Source of the DNA: JAWLBM01 sp041687675
Lineage (GTDB): Bacteria; Pseudomonadota; Alphaproteobacteria; Rhizobiales; Pleomorphomonadaceae
DNA length: 64,000 nucleotides
Direction of reading: 5' to 3'
NCBI GenBank assembly: GCA_041687675.1
Contig: JAWLBM010000024.1
Span: 1 to 64,000, forward strand
Shown here: positions 53,163 to 62,071 of the stretch, piece by piece
How the letters are laid out: every line of letters begins with the position of its first letter
How positions within the stretch are numbered: the first letter of the stretch is position 1
The notes under the pieces: model-generated
What the model saw: only the letters and a program-made list of their open reading frames with translations
Told to the model about the DNA's origin: nothing
Databases searched by the model: none
Program-made: the position numbers and the translations under genes

Positions 53163-53956
53163 GCGAATCCGACGCGCCGCAGCCGACGACCGGGCTCCGC
53201 GACCGCGTTCGCGCGCTCTATCTCGCGGATACGCCCGAGGCCTACCGGTTCCGCTACGGGCTGCTGGCCTTCGATCTCGCCACCGTTCTCTACGTGGTGG
53301 CGACGTCCTTCGGGCCGCGCACGACGGTGATCGAGGTCATGGACGCGGTCCTCGGCCTCGTCATCCTCGCCGACGTGGCCGCGCGCTTCTGGATCACCCG
53401 CCAGCCGATGCGGCTGTTGATTCAGCCGGCCACCTACGCCGACCTCGTCGCCCTGGCCTCCTTCCTCGCGCCGATCGCCGGGGAAGGGTTCGGCTTCCTC
53501 CGGGTGCTGCGCACCGTGCGGCTGCTGAGGACCTACAGGGTCGCGGCTCGGCTCCGGGAGGACTTCGAGTTCTTCCGGCGGCACGAGGAACTGGTGCTCG
53601 CCAGCATCAACCTCGGCGTCTTCCTCTTCATCATGACCGGCATCGTCTACGAGACGCAGTACCGGACCAACCCGCAGATCGGCAACTACGCCGACGCGCT
53701 CTACTTCACCGTCACCGCGCTCACCACGACGGGCTTCGGCGACATCACCCTTCCCGGCACGACCGGCCGGCTGATCTCGATCGCGGTGATGATCTTCGGG
53801 GTGACGCTGTTCCTGCGCCTCGCCCAGGTGCTGTTCCGGCCGCAGAAGATCCGCTACGAGTGCCCCACCTGCGGGCTCCTGCGGCACGACTGGGACGCGG
53901 TCCACTGCAAGCACTGCGGCACCACCCTCCACATCCGGACCGAGGGCGGGGTCTGA
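53159..53956 (+). CDS. Voltage-gated potassium channel with C-terminal zinc ribbon
   Basis: A 265-residue six-segment channel. The S4-like helix at about 114-133 has arginine at every third place (RVLRTVRLLRTYRVAARL). The pore loop has the filter TTTGFGD at about 189-195. After S6, the tail has a zinc-ribbon-like C-P-T-C ... C-K-H-C (Cys 235, 238, 250, 253), unusual for this family; a redox or metal sensor role is possible. Start ATG overlaps the tspO stop. Confidence 0.85.
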   Translation: MSESDAPQPTTGLRDRVRALYLADTPEAYRFRYGLLAFDLATVLYVVATSFGPRTTVIEVMDAVLGLVILADVAARFWITRQPMRLLIQPATYADLVALASFLAPIAGEGFGFLRVLRTVRLLRTYRVAARLREDFEFFRRHEELVLASINLGVFLFIMTGIVYETQYRTNPQIGNYADALYFTVTALTTTGFGDITLPGTTGRLISIAVMIFGVTLFLRLAQVLFRPQKIRYECPTCGLLRHDWDAVHCKHCGTTLHIRTEGGV

Positions 53957-54097
53957 CCCTCCGGGCAGGGTTGAATCGGGCCCGGCCATCCCCATCTGGT
54001 GGCTGGTCCGGTCCGGGCCCCTCTGGCGCGCCGCAAGGCGCCGCGATGTCGGACCTCCACCTGCGCGGGCGAACTCGCCCGCCCGACGGAGAGACAC

Positions 54098-54535
54098 ATG
54101 GCCGCAACCGCCTACGCTTCCGCCCGCCCCATGTCCGACGCCGAGTACGGCGACCGGTCCGTCGAGGGCGTCCGCCGCCGGCTCGCCGCGCTGAGCCGTT
54201 TCCTCGACAGCGCCGTCCGCGTTCCCGGCACCAACTTCCGCGTCGGCGCCGACGCGGCGATGGCGGTCGTCCCCGGCATCGGCTCGCTGGCCGCGTCCGC
54301 CGTCTCCGCCTATCTCGTGCTGGAGGCGGCGCGGCTCGGCGTCCGCCGGCGCGACCTCGTCCGGATGGGCGGCAACATCGTCATCGACACCGCGCTCGGC
54401 TCCATCCCGCTGGTCGGCGTGCTCTTCGACGCCGTGTTCAAGGCGAACAACCGCAACATGCGGATCCTCAACGAGCACCTCGACCGGACCCACCGCACCA
54501 TCGATCTCGAGCCCGCGGCGGGAGGCCGTCGATGA
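54098..54535 (+). CDS. DUF4112 family membrane protein
   Basis: A 145-residue protein with RLAALSRFLDSAVRVPGTNFRVGADAAMAVVPGIGSLAASAVSAYLVLEAARLGVRRRDLVRMGGNIVIDTALGSIPLVGVLFDAVFKANNRNMRIL, which follows DUF4112 closely. Two hydrophobic stretches suggest membrane association. Function unknown. ATG 54098 has GGAGAG upstream; overlaps the next gene by 4 bases. Confidence 0.85.
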   Translation: MAATAYASARPMSDAEYGDRSVEGVRRRLAALSRFLDSAVRVPGTNFRVGADAAMAVVPGIGSLAASAVSAYLVLEAARLGVRRRDLVRMGGNIVIDTALGSIPLVGVLFDAVFKANNRNMRILNEHLDRTHRTIDLEPAAGGRR

Positions 54536-54972
54536 AGGGACTGATCTGGGGCATCGCCATCGTCCTCGCGGCGATCTGGTCCCTGGTCGCGTGGGCGGGG
54601 CACGGCCTGATCGGCTTCGCCGGTCGCCTCCTCGCCGACAACGCAGACCTTGCGCCGGTGGACCCGGAGGGGGTCGTGCTGATCTCCGAGTGGACGGACG
54701 TCCTCGCCGGCTTCGGCCAGGGCACCGTGGCGGTGATCTGGGGGATCGGCCTGCTGCTGATCGTCGGGCTCGCCGCGCTGGCGGCGAAGATCGCCGCGCC
54801 GTCGCGCCAGCCGGCTCCCCCGGCCTACGGCGGGCGCCCCGACGACTATCGCGGCGGGCCGGTGGTGGACCATCGCGCCGACGAGGCCCGCCCCGCGGCG
54901 CCGCCGCGCGGCCGGCCGGACCTGCTGGCCGAGGCCCGGCGCCTCTCCGAGCGGGGCGACCGGCAGCGCTGA
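54532..54972 (+). CDS. Small membrane protein coupled to the DUF4112 gene
   Basis: A 146-residue protein with two membrane segments (about 3-22 and 65-87) and a proline, arginine and acidic C-terminal tail of about 55 residues. Between the segments is an acidic loop that would face the periplasm if the tail is cytoplasmic. No family recognised. Start overlaps the DUF4112 stop (ATGA), so the two probably act together. Confidence 0.7.
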   Translation: MKGLIWGIAIVLAAIWSLVAWAGHGLIGFAGRLLADNADLAPVDPEGVVLISEWTDVLAGFGQGTVAVIWGIGLLLIVGLAALAAKIAAPSRQPAPPAYGGRPDDYRGGPVVDHRADEARPAAPPRGRPDLLAEARRLSERGDRQR

Positions 54973-54975
54973 AGG

Positions 54976-55482
54976 TCAGCGGCGGACGGTCCTGAGGGCG
55001 CTCTCGTCCGCGTCCGGGCGCCCCGTCGTCACGCTGAAGGAGCCGTCCGTCTCGAGCACCACCGACCCGACCGTCGAGAGATCCTCGTGGCCGTCCGAGC
55101 GGATGGCGGCGAGAATCTCCTCCTCCGCCACCCGCTCCCGCCGCATCGCCTCGCGCAGGAACGAGCCGTGGTGGAACATCAGCCGCGGCTCGGCCTTCAC
55201 CACCGCCTGGAACCGGTTCGAGCGCGAACTGCCGGTCGCCACCACGAACTGCAGCACGCAGAGCAGCGCCAGCGCGACCAGGCCCTCCGACAGCGACACG
55301 TCCTTCGACAGCAGAACCGTCGCCAGCGTTGACCCGAAGGCGACCGTCACCACCAGGTCGAAGGCGTTCATCTTCGACAGCGTGCGCTTGCCGGAGATCC
55401 TCAGCATCGCCACCAGTCCCGCATAGGCGAGGCTGCCGACCACCAGGATCCGGCCGAGATCGGCCCATCCGTCGAAGAACAT
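54976..55482 (-). CDS. DUF421 (YetF-like) membrane protein
   Basis: A 168-residue protein with three membrane segments then a cytoplasmic DUF421 domain: LRISGKRTLSKMNAFDLVVTVAFGSTLATVLLSKDVSLSEGLVALALL, and PRLMFHHGSFLREAMRRERVAEEEILAAIRSDGHEDLSTVGSVVLETDGSFSV. Related YetF and YrbG-like proteins function in spore or membrane processes; role here unknown. ATG 55482 has GGAGG upstream. Confidence 0.85.
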   Translation of the reverse strand: MFFDGWADLGRILVVGSLAYAGLVAMLRISGKRTLSKMNAFDLVVTVAFGSTLATVLLSKDVSLSEGLVALALLCVLQFVVATGSSRSNRFQAVVKAEPRLMFHHGSFLREAMRRERVAEEEILAAIRSDGHEDLSTVGSVVLETDGSFSVTTGRPDADESALRTVRR

Positions 55483-55585
55483 CCGCGTCACCTCCGTCCA
55501 ACTCGCCCCGTCATTCGGAAAACCCGTGGCGGCGCCTGCGGATCCACGGGCGCATCCGCCCCGACGATCGCCGGGACCGGCCTTT

Positions 55586-55611
55586 GGAACATCCGCGCCG
55601 CAAGTCGCTTT
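55586..55611 (+). promoter_or_regulatory. Weak EcfG-like promoter upstream of EF-hand gene
   Basis: GGAAC at 55586-55590 followed after 17 bases by CTTT (55608-55611), one mismatch from cGTT. It lies 65 bases ahead of the EF-hand ATG. Weak candidate. Confidence 0.2.
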
Positions 55612-55675
55612 CTTTCCCCTGACCCTGACCCTGGCGCCGGCGGCCCGGCCGCGGCGCCCCATGTGGAGAGAACAG

Positions 55676-56218
55676 ATGACCAGCGAACTGATCAGGACCA
55701 TCGCCGCGGCCGGCCTCGGGCTGTCGCTTTTCGCCGCGCCGGCGCTCGCGCAGGATGCCGGCGATTCCGGCGGCGTGGCGCGCGACGACGCGGCTGCCGT
55801 GTCGAGCGCGAGCGAGGAGACCGGCGCCACCGACGCGCTCCAGTGGGACACGGACCGCGACACTCGCATCAACCGGGCGGAATGGGACCAGGGCTTCGGC
55901 GCCGAGGGCGTCTTCGACCGTTATGACCGCAACCGCGACGGCGGCATGGACGCGGACGAGTTCGGAGCGTTCTCGAGGCAGGGCGTGGTTTCCCAGGGCG
56001 AGAACGCGCCGGCCTCGACCCGGCCGACCTTTGCGGACCGGTTCGGCGAGGGGGCGTTCGAGACCTGGGACCGCGACCGGGACAGCAGGCTCTCCCGCAG
56101 CGAGTTCGACGAGGGCGTCTTCTCCGGCTACGACCGCGACCGGAGCGGCGACGTCGACAGATCCGAGTATCGCGACGCCCGCGACGACCTGCGGCCCGGC
56201 AGCTTCTGGGGCGGCTGA
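55676..56218 (+). CDS. Secreted EF-hand protein
   Basis: A 180-residue exported protein: signal to residue 25 (ALA-Q), then EF-hand loops of D-x-D-x-D type (DTDRDTRINRAEW, DRNRDGGMDADEF, DRDRDSRLSRSEF, DRDRSGDVDRSEY). Arginines are common in the loops where hydrophobic or small residues are usual. Probably a periplasmic calcium binder. Paralogue of the next gene, which shares its C-terminal motif (RPGSFW versus RPGSNW). ATG 55676 has GGAGAG upstream. Confidence 0.8.
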   Translation: MTSELIRTIAAAGLGLSLFAAPALAQDAGDSGGVARDDAAAVSSASEETGATDALQWDTDRDTRINRAEWDQGFGAEGVFDRYDRNRDGGMDADEFGAFSRQGVVSQGENAPASTRPTFADRFGEGAFETWDRDRDSRLSRSEFDEGVFSGYDRDRSGDVDRSEYRDARDDLRPGSFWGG

Positions 56219-56294
56219 GTTGCGTCCTGCACGGGGCCACAGCGTCCGCGGAGACGGCCGCTTGCCCGGTGGGCATCGCAATGACCTGGAGACA

Positions 56295-56741
56295 ATGATG
56301 ATCGGGAAGACATCGGGCATCCTCGCCGCGGCCGGGCTCGGCCTTTCGCTGGCTGCGCCGCTGGCGGCGGCGCAGTGGGCATCGGGCGAGGGCGGCCTCC
56401 GCGGCCACTGGTCCACGCGAACGCTCAGCGAGACCGACCGCGGCGATCGCGACCGGGGGCAGGGCGCCGGCCAGGGTTCGGCCGTCGAGACGTCGCCCTC
56501 GCCCTCGCCCCGCAGCCGGTTCTCGCGCCAGGGCGGCGCTGACGACGACCGCCCGGGGGCGGAGGAGAGCCGGGGCATCTTCCGGGACGATGAGCGCGAC
56601 TGGAATCGCAACAGCGCGCGCCAGCAGTTCGAGGAGGACGACGTTTCGCAGGAGGGCAGCGACCGCGGCGGCGACATCGACCGCTCGGACTATCGCAGCA
56701 GCCGCGACCGTCACCGCCCCGGCAGCAACTGGACGCGGTGA
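56295..56741 (+). CDS. Degenerate EF-hand paralogue, Arg/Asp-rich secreted protein
   Basis: A 148-residue exported protein with a signal peptide to about residue 26, then low-complexity charged sequence rich in Arg, Asp, Ser. Only one EF-hand-like loop remains (DRGGDIDRSDY), followed by RPGSNW as in the preceding gene. It looks like a tandem copy of the upstream gene that lost its calcium loops. Two adjacent ATGs, 56295 and 56298, follow CTGGAGA. Confidence 0.6.
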   Translation: MMIGKTSGILAAAGLGLSLAAPLAAAQWASGEGGLRGHWSTRTLSETDRGDRDRGQGAGQGSAVETSPSPSPRSRFSRQGGADDDRPGAEESRGIFRDDERDWNRNSARQQFEEDDVSQEGSDRGGDIDRSDYRSSRDRHRPGSNWTR

Positions 56742-56796
56742 CGGGCGCCGTGCCCTTGCGCGCCCCATCGGCAAGCAGCCAAGGAGGACAGACAGC

Positions 56797-57354
56797 ATGA
56801 ACACTATCGCCACCGCCACCGCCGTCACCCTGATCGCCACCGCATCCGCCTTCGCCCAGGAGGCCCAGCCGCCGGCCGGCGGGGAGGCGGTGACCTCGCC
56901 GGGCGTCGCCCGCGCCGTGTTCCTCGATCCGCAAGGCAATTCCATCGGCACGGCCACGCTGGTCGAGACGCCGAACGGCGTGCTGATCCGCGCCGAACTC
57001 GCCAACCTGCCGCCGGGCATCCACGGCTTCCACATCCACGAGACCGGCGCCTGCGATCCTGAGGGCGGCTTCGAGTCCGCCGGCGGCCACTACAACCCGA
57101 CCGGGGCGGAGCACGGCTTCATGGTCGAGGGCGGCCCGCACGCCGGGGACATGGCCAACCAGACCGTCGGAGAGGACGGCAGGCTGATGGCCCAGGTCTT
57201 CAACGAGCGGGTCTCGCTCACCGGCGGCGAGGCGCCGCTCCTCGACGACGACGGCTCGGCGATCGTGATCCACGCCACCGCGGACGACTACATGTCGCAG
57301 CCGTCCGGCGCGGCCGGCGACCGCATCGCCTGCGGCGTCATCGAGCAGGAGTGA
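56797..57354 (+). CDS. sodC: Cu/Zn superoxide dismutase
   Basis: A 185-residue exported enzyme. Signal peptide to about residue 20 (AFA-Q). The copper and zinc ligand segments are HGFHIHETGAC, SAGGHYNPTGAEHG, PHAGDM and VIHATADDYMSQPSGAAGDRIACG, the two cysteines forming the structural disulfide. It removes periplasmic superoxide. ATG 56797 has AAGGAGGA upstream, very strong. Confidence 0.9.
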   Translation: MNTIATATAVTLIATASAFAQEAQPPAGGEAVTSPGVARAVFLDPQGNSIGTATLVETPNGVLIRAELANLPPGIHGFHIHETGACDPEGGFESAGGHYNPTGAEHGFMVEGGPHAGDMANQTVGEDGRLMAQVFNERVSLTGGEAPLLDDDGSAIVIHATADDYMSQPSGAAGDRIACGVIEQE

Positions 57355-57415
57355 TCCTCTGCCGCCGTCCCGTTCACCCTGCCACACTGTTCCCGTCCAC
57401 GAGGAGACCGCAGCC

Positions 57416-58642
57416 ATGAGATGCACCCGTACGATCCTCGCCCTCCTCCTCGTCGGCGCCGCCGCGCCGGCGATCGCACAGGGCCGCGACATCGGCGTGC
57501 TGAGCGGACAGGTGTTCTCGGCCTGGGACGAGAACGCGGACGGCGTCCTGACCGGCGACGAGTTCGTCGGCGGCCTGCACGAGGCCTTCGCCCATGACGG
57601 GCGCCTCGACCGCGGCGAGTACGAGACGGAATGGGACACCTGGTTCGCCGGCCTCGACCGGCCGGACTTCACCCGTCTCGATGTGGACGCCGACGGGGCG
57701 CTGTCGCCGGCCGAACTCGGCGAGGGCCTCGCCCGCGCCGGCATCGGCCGGATCTTCCCCGGGGCCGCCGACGGGGCGCTCGACGAGCAGGAGTTCCGGG
57801 AGGGGCTCACCGCGGTCGTCGCCCCCGGCGGAGAGATCGACCGGATGACCTTCGACGTCGTCGCGCTGAACGCCGGCGTCCCGGTGCAGGACGTCGAGGC
57901 CGGCGATGTGAACGTCACCCGGGGCGAGGTGACCGTCGATCGCGGCGAGGCCGGCGAGACGGCCGCCCTGTCGCAGAGTGCCGGACAGGTGAACGTCGGC
58001 CAGGTCATCGCCCTCTCGGAGTTCCAGGTCGAGGCGATGTACCCCGAGGCGATGAGCGCGGACGAGTTCCTCGGAACCGAGGTCTACGGCGCTGGCGGCG
58101 AGGAGATCGGCGACGTCGAGGACCTCGTGGTCTCCTCCGACGGCCGCGTCGTCTCGCTGATCGCCGAGGTTGGCGGCTTCTGGGACATCGGCGACACCCA
58201 CGTCAGCATTCCCTGGACGGAAGTGGTCGCCCGGCCGGGCGGCGGCGTGCTGGTGCCGGTCACCGAGGACACGGTGGACGAGTACAGCCTCTTCGCGGGC
58301 GAGGAGCCCGACGTGGCGACGCTCTCGGAGGAGGTGCGGTCGGGGCTGGACGACCAGGAGCTGGGTCCGCGCGCCTGGCGCATCTCGGAACTCGTCGGCG
58401 ACTTCGCCCGCATCCGCCAGGACGAGGGCTTCCGCGACTACGGCTATGTCAGCGATGTCCTGATCGACGGCGGCCGCGTGGTCGCGGCGGTGGTGAACCC
58501 GGACTACACCTACGGGATCCGCGGGCCGATCGCCTACCCCTATTACGGCGAAGGCTTCCGCCCGGGCTCGCGCTACTACGACATGCCCTATGACGAGGAC
58601 GAGGTGCGCGCCGGCGCCGAGGCGATGCGCGCCCCCGAATAA
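57416..58642 (+). CDS. Secreted protein with N-terminal EF-hands and C-terminal tandem PRC-barrels
   Basis: A 408-residue exported protein, signal peptide to about residue 22. Residues 30-140 hold EF-hand loops (DENADGVLTGDEF, DVDADGALSPAEL) with a third degenerate one. Residues about 215-285 and 320-370 are PRC-barrels similar in order to those of the protein at 1719-2468 (IGDVEDLVVSSDGRVVSLIAEVGGFWDIGDTHVSIPW versus the shorter form). A calcium-responsive periplasmic binding function is possible. Start ATG at 57416. Confidence 0.8.
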   Translation: MRCTRTILALLLVGAAAPAIAQGRDIGVLSGQVFSAWDENADGVLTGDEFVGGLHEAFAHDGRLDRGEYETEWDTWFAGLDRPDFTRLDVDADGALSPAELGEGLARAGIGRIFPGAADGALDEQEFREGLTAVVAPGGEIDRMTFDVVALNAGVPVQDVEAGDVNVTRGEVTVDRGEAGETAALSQSAGQVNVGQVIALSEFQVEAMYPEAMSADEFLGTEVYGAGGEEIGDVEDLVVSSDGRVVSLIAEVGGFWDIGDTHVSIPWTEVVARPGGGVLVPVTEDTVDEYSLFAGEEPDVATLSEEVRSGLDDQELGPRAWRISELVGDFARIRQDEGFRDYGYVSDVLIDGGRVVAAVVNPDYTYGIRGPIAYPYYGEGFRPGSRYYDMPYDEDEVRAGAEAMRAPE

Positions 58643-58674
58643 CGGCTCGGCCGCGACCGAAACCGCGGATTTTC

Positions 58675-58704
58675 GAACGCCCGGGGTGGATCGCCCGGGC
58701 GTTC
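58675..58704 (+). terminator. Hairpin after the EF-hand/PRC-barrel gene
   Basis: Arms 58675-58685 (GAACGCCCGGG) and 58694-58704 are exactly complementary over 11 bases, with an 8-base loop. No T-run follows, so termination is probable but not certain. Confidence 0.45.
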
Positions 58705-58819
58705 GCGCGTCCGCGCCGCCGATCGTGATCGGATCTTGCGGCTGAAACCGTTTAGAGTGACGTCATCGGGCCCTCGGGTGGGGGCGCGGGGGTCCGCCCT
58801 TTCCTTTGGATGAAGGAGT

Positions 58820-59662
58820 ATGGCGATGAAGGCGGCACGACCCGTCGCAAGCACAGAGTTCGCAAGGACCGCGCCCGCCGGCCGCATGGCGGCGGAGCCT
58901 CGCGTCGAGCGACTCACCATCGACGACATCGTGGCCTCGCTGAAGCTCGGCTGGTCCGACTTCATGGCGAAGCCCAGCCACTACGCCATGGTGGCCCTCA
59001 TCTATCCGCTCGCCGGCCTGCTGTTCGCCTCGATGGCGGCGGGCGCCGACCTCCTGCCGATCCTGTTCCCGGCGGCTGCCGGCTTCGCGCTGGTCGGCCC
59101 GATCGCCGCGCTGCCCTTCTACGAGGTCAGCCGGCTGCGCGAGGCGGGTGGCGAGGCGTCCTGGACCGCCGTGTTCGCCGCGATGCGCGACCCAGGACGG
59201 GGCAGGGCGATCCGGACCATGGCGCTGCTGCTCGTCGCCGGCTACCTGCTGTGGCTGCTCGCCGCCTTCGTGATCTATCGGGCGACGCTCGGCGCCTACG
59301 AGGCGCAGTCCTTCTCGGAACTCGCCATCCGGGTGCTGTCGACGCCGGAGGGACTGGTGCTGTTCGTGGTCGGCAACCTGGTCGGGCTCGCCTTCGCCGT
59401 GGCGGCGCTCATGGTGAGCCTCGTCTCGTTCCCGATGATCCTCCACCGCGGCGTCTCCGCCGGCACGGCGATCCGGACCTCGGTCGAGGTGGCGCGCCGG
59501 AACCCGGGTTCGGTGCTGGTCTGGGGCCTCGTGGTGGGCGGCCTGCTCCTCCTCGGAGGCATTCCTCTGTTCGTCGGCCTCGCGCTCGTCGTGCCGCTGC
59601 TCGGCCATGCGACATGGCACCTCTACCGCCGGGCGGTCGGCCCCCGTCCGGAGGGTGTCTGA
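58820..59662 (+). CDS. DUF2189 family integral membrane protein
   Basis: A 280-residue protein with six hydrophobic segments. The start RLTIDDIVASLKLGWSDFMAKPSHYAMVALIYPLAGLL, the internal LVGPIAALPFYEVSRLREAGG and the end ALVVPLLGHATWHLYRRAV are typical of DUF2189. Function unknown. The start ATG at 58820 or the next (58826) is possible. Confidence 0.8.
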   Translation: MAMKAARPVASTEFARTAPAGRMAAEPRVERLTIDDIVASLKLGWSDFMAKPSHYAMVALIYPLAGLLFASMAAGADLLPILFPAAAGFALVGPIAALPFYEVSRLREAGGEASWTAVFAAMRDPGRGRAIRTMALLLVAGYLLWLLAAFVIYRATLGAYEAQSFSELAIRVLSTPEGLVLFVVGNLVGLAFAVAALMVSLVSFPMILHRGVSAGTAIRTSVEVARRNPGSVLVWGLVVGGLLLLGGIPLFVGLALVVPLLGHATWHLYRRAVGPRPEGV

Positions 59663-59826
59663 CCGCGACCGTTCGCCCCGCCGGGACCGCGCCGGCCGGG
59701 GCGGACGGGATCCGAGCGGGCATGGGGGTTGAACTCGGGCCATGAAATCGGCAAAGTCCCCGGCATTGTCACCGGAACCGCTTCGCCGCCGCATCCGCGG
59801 CCGGCGCCATCCGACCGGGGGACCCA

Positions 59827-60861
59827 TTGACGTCCGGACGCTTTGCCCGAGCCCTTCTCGCCGCCGTGGTCACGGGCGGCCTGCTGGCGGCCTGCTCCTC
59901 CTTCGACCCCTATGACTTCGAGCAGTCGGAGCGCAGCAGCCTTCCGATCCCGGCTGAGCTGGTCGGCTCCATGAACGCCAAGGGCATGGACCCGTCGAGC
60001 CCGATCCTCGTCCGCCTCTACAAGCAGGAGAGCGAACTGGAGGTGTGGAAGCAGGACAGGAGCGGCCGCTACGCCCTCCTCAAGACCTATCCGATCTGCC
60101 GCTGGTCCGGGAAGCTCGGGCCGAAGGTGCAAAAGGGCGACCGGCAGGCCCCGGAGGGGTTCTACCAGGTGGCGCGCCAGCAGATGAACCCGGACTCGCT
60201 CTATTACCTCAGCTTCAACCTCGGCTTCCCCAACCGGCTCGAGTCCGCGTTGGGCTGGTCGGGCGACGCGCTGATGATCCACGGCGCCTGCTCGTCGAGG
60301 GGCTGCTACGCGGTGACCGACGCGGCGGCCGCGGAGATCTACGCGGTGGCGCGCGAGTCGTTCAAGGGCGGCCAGCAGGCTTTCCAGGTGCAGGCCCTTC
60401 CGTTCCGGATGACGGCGGAGAACCTCGCCCTTCATCGCGACGATCCGAACATGCCCTTCTGGATGACGCTGAAGGAGGGCAGCGACCACTTCGAGGCGAC
60501 CAAGAGGGAGCCGAAGGTCGGCGCCTGCGGCGGCCGCTACGTCTTCAACGTCGCCAACGTCGGCACCGACGACCCGCTCGCCGCCTGCCCGCCGCTGGAG
60601 GTCGATCCCTCGGTCGCCGGCGCCGTCGCCTCGAAGGCGGCCAGCGACATGGAGGCGGTCGGGCGCATCATCGCCTCCGAGCCGACCTTTCCGGCGATGT
60701 CCTACGTGGACGGCGGCATGCATCCGAGCTTCCGGGAGATCCTCGCCCGGTCCGGCCCGGAGAAGCTAGCAAAGTTGACCTCCGAGCGCGCCCCGGTGAG
60801 CCGGCCGGAGGCGGCGCTCGCCGATCCCTGGAGGCCCGGCGGCCCCTTCGCCGGGCTCTGA
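59827..60861 (+). CDS. L,D-transpeptidase (YkuD) family lipoprotein
   Basis: A 344-residue lipoprotein: lipobox LLAAC with Cys 23 as the acylated residue. The YkuD catalytic histidine and cysteine are in IHGACSSRGCYAV (about H152 and C160). Upstream is the family's VRLYKQESELEVW ... YPICRWSGKLGPKVQKGDRQAPEGFY. L,D-transpeptidases link peptidoglycan stem peptides or anchor proteins to it. TTG start at 59827 with GGGGGA upstream. Confidence 0.85.
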   Translation: MTSGRFARALLAAVVTGGLLAACSSFDPYDFEQSERSSLPIPAELVGSMNAKGMDPSSPILVRLYKQESELEVWKQDRSGRYALLKTYPICRWSGKLGPKVQKGDRQAPEGFYQVARQQMNPDSLYYLSFNLGFPNRLESALGWSGDALMIHGACSSRGCYAVTDAAAAEIYAVARESFKGGQQAFQVQALPFRMTAENLALHRDDPNMPFWMTLKEGSDHFEATKREPKVGACGGRYVFNVANVGTDDPLAACPPLEVDPSVAGAVASKAASDMEAVGRIIASEPTFPAMSYVDGGMHPSFREILARSGPEKLAKLTSERAPVSRPEAALADPWRPGGPFAGL

Positions 60862-60882
60862 GCCCGGGCGGGGCGCGGCGGC

Positions 60883-61953
60883 TCAGGAGGGCTCGCCGCG
60901 CACGAGGCGGTGCACGAAGCCGAGCTTGGCCACCGCCGGTGCGGAGAGCACGAACGGGTAGAGGTCCGGCTGGCCGAGGCTCCGGTTCATCGCGTTGAGG
61001 GCCACCGTCAGCGGCACCCAGCCCTCGACGATCTCCGACACCGCACCCGCCCGGTAGGGGTCGAACTCCACCTTCGCGGCAAGGTCGTCGGGCCGCCGGA
61101 TCCGCGGGCGGACCGCCAGCCCGTAGGCGCGGGCGGTCTCCAGGCCGTCGACCATGTGGACATAGTGGGCGAAGGTCTCCGCGAAGTCCTCCCACGGATG
61201 CGCCGTCGCATAGGCGCTGACCGCGCGGCTCTGCCAGTCCGGCGGCGGGCCGTTGCGGTAGTGGGCCGACAGCGCGGACGGGTAGTCCTGCCGCTCGTCG
61301 CCGAAGCAGTCGCGGAAGGCGGCGAGACGCTCCCACTCGGGCGCCACCAGCCGGCTCCACGCATAGTGCCCGAACTCGTGGCGGAAATGGCCGAGCAGCG
61401 TGCGGTAGGGCTCGCCGAACTCGGTCCGCCGGCGCTCCCGCTCCGCGTCGTCCGCCTCGGCGACGGAGATGGTGATGACGCCCGCGGCATGGCCGGTCAC
61501 CGCCGCCTCGATCCACCCGCCGGGCGCCGGCACGTCGGCGAGGAAGTCGAAGGCGAGGCCGTGGTGCGGATCCTCGACCCGTGTCGGAATCCAGATCGGC
61601 CAGGCCGTCAGCGACCAGAAGAGGTGCTTCTTGGCCGCCTCGATTTTTTTCCACCCGGCGAGGTTCTGCGGCAGGGAGAGATCGGGGATCATGCGGTTGT
61701 GCCGGCAGGCGCGGCAAAGGCCCGGGCCGTCCGCCTCCGGCAGCAGCCAGTTGCAGGCGTCGGAGCGGGCGTTGTCGCAAAGGAAAACCCGCCCGGCGCC
61801 GGGTTCGAGCGCATGCAGGCCGTGGTCCTTCGCCTCGAGCGCGGTTATCGTCCGCCGCCAGGGCATGTAGCCGAGCGCCCGGCCGCACTCGACGCAGACG
61901 GTGTTGTCGAAATGGACCGGGTTGCCGCAGCCCTGGCACTCGAACAGCTTCAT
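60883..61953 (-). CDS. Zinc-dependent peptidase family protein with N-terminal zinc ribbon
   Basis: A 356-residue soluble protein. N-terminal Cys pairs (CQGCGNPVHFDN ... CVECG, and CRACRHN) form a zinc-ribbon region; the catalytic domain has HEFGH, the HExxH zinc site, at about residues 193-197, and a further DFAETFAHYVHMVD with the third ligand. Related to the DUF2248 putative zinc-binding metallo-peptidase. ATG 61953 has GAGG upstream. Confidence 0.85.
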   Translation of the reverse strand: MKLFECQGCGNPVHFDNTVCVECGRALGYMPWRRTITALEAKDHGLHALEPGAGRVFLCDNARSDACNWLLPEADGPGLCRACRHNRMIPDLSLPQNLAGWKKIEAAKKHLFWSLTAWPIWIPTRVEDPHHGLAFDFLADVPAPGGWIEAAVTGHAAGVITISVAEADDAERERRRTEFGEPYRTLLGHFRHEFGHYAWSRLVAPEWERLAAFRDCFGDERQDYPSALSAHYRNGPPPDWQSRAVSAYATAHPWEDFAETFAHYVHMVDGLETARAYGLAVRPRIRRPDDLAAKVEFDPYRAGAVSEIVEGWVPLTVALNAMNRSLGQPDLYPFVLSAPAVAKLGFVHRLVRGEPS

Positions 61954-62071
61954 CCGGCGATCCTCGCACGTGGCCACCGCGGCCGCACAGCAAAAAGTCG
62001 CCCGGAGGTGCGGCGGTTGCACGCGCGGGAAAAAAGGTGGCGCGGCGTCGCCGCCGCGCCACCGGCCCTGG

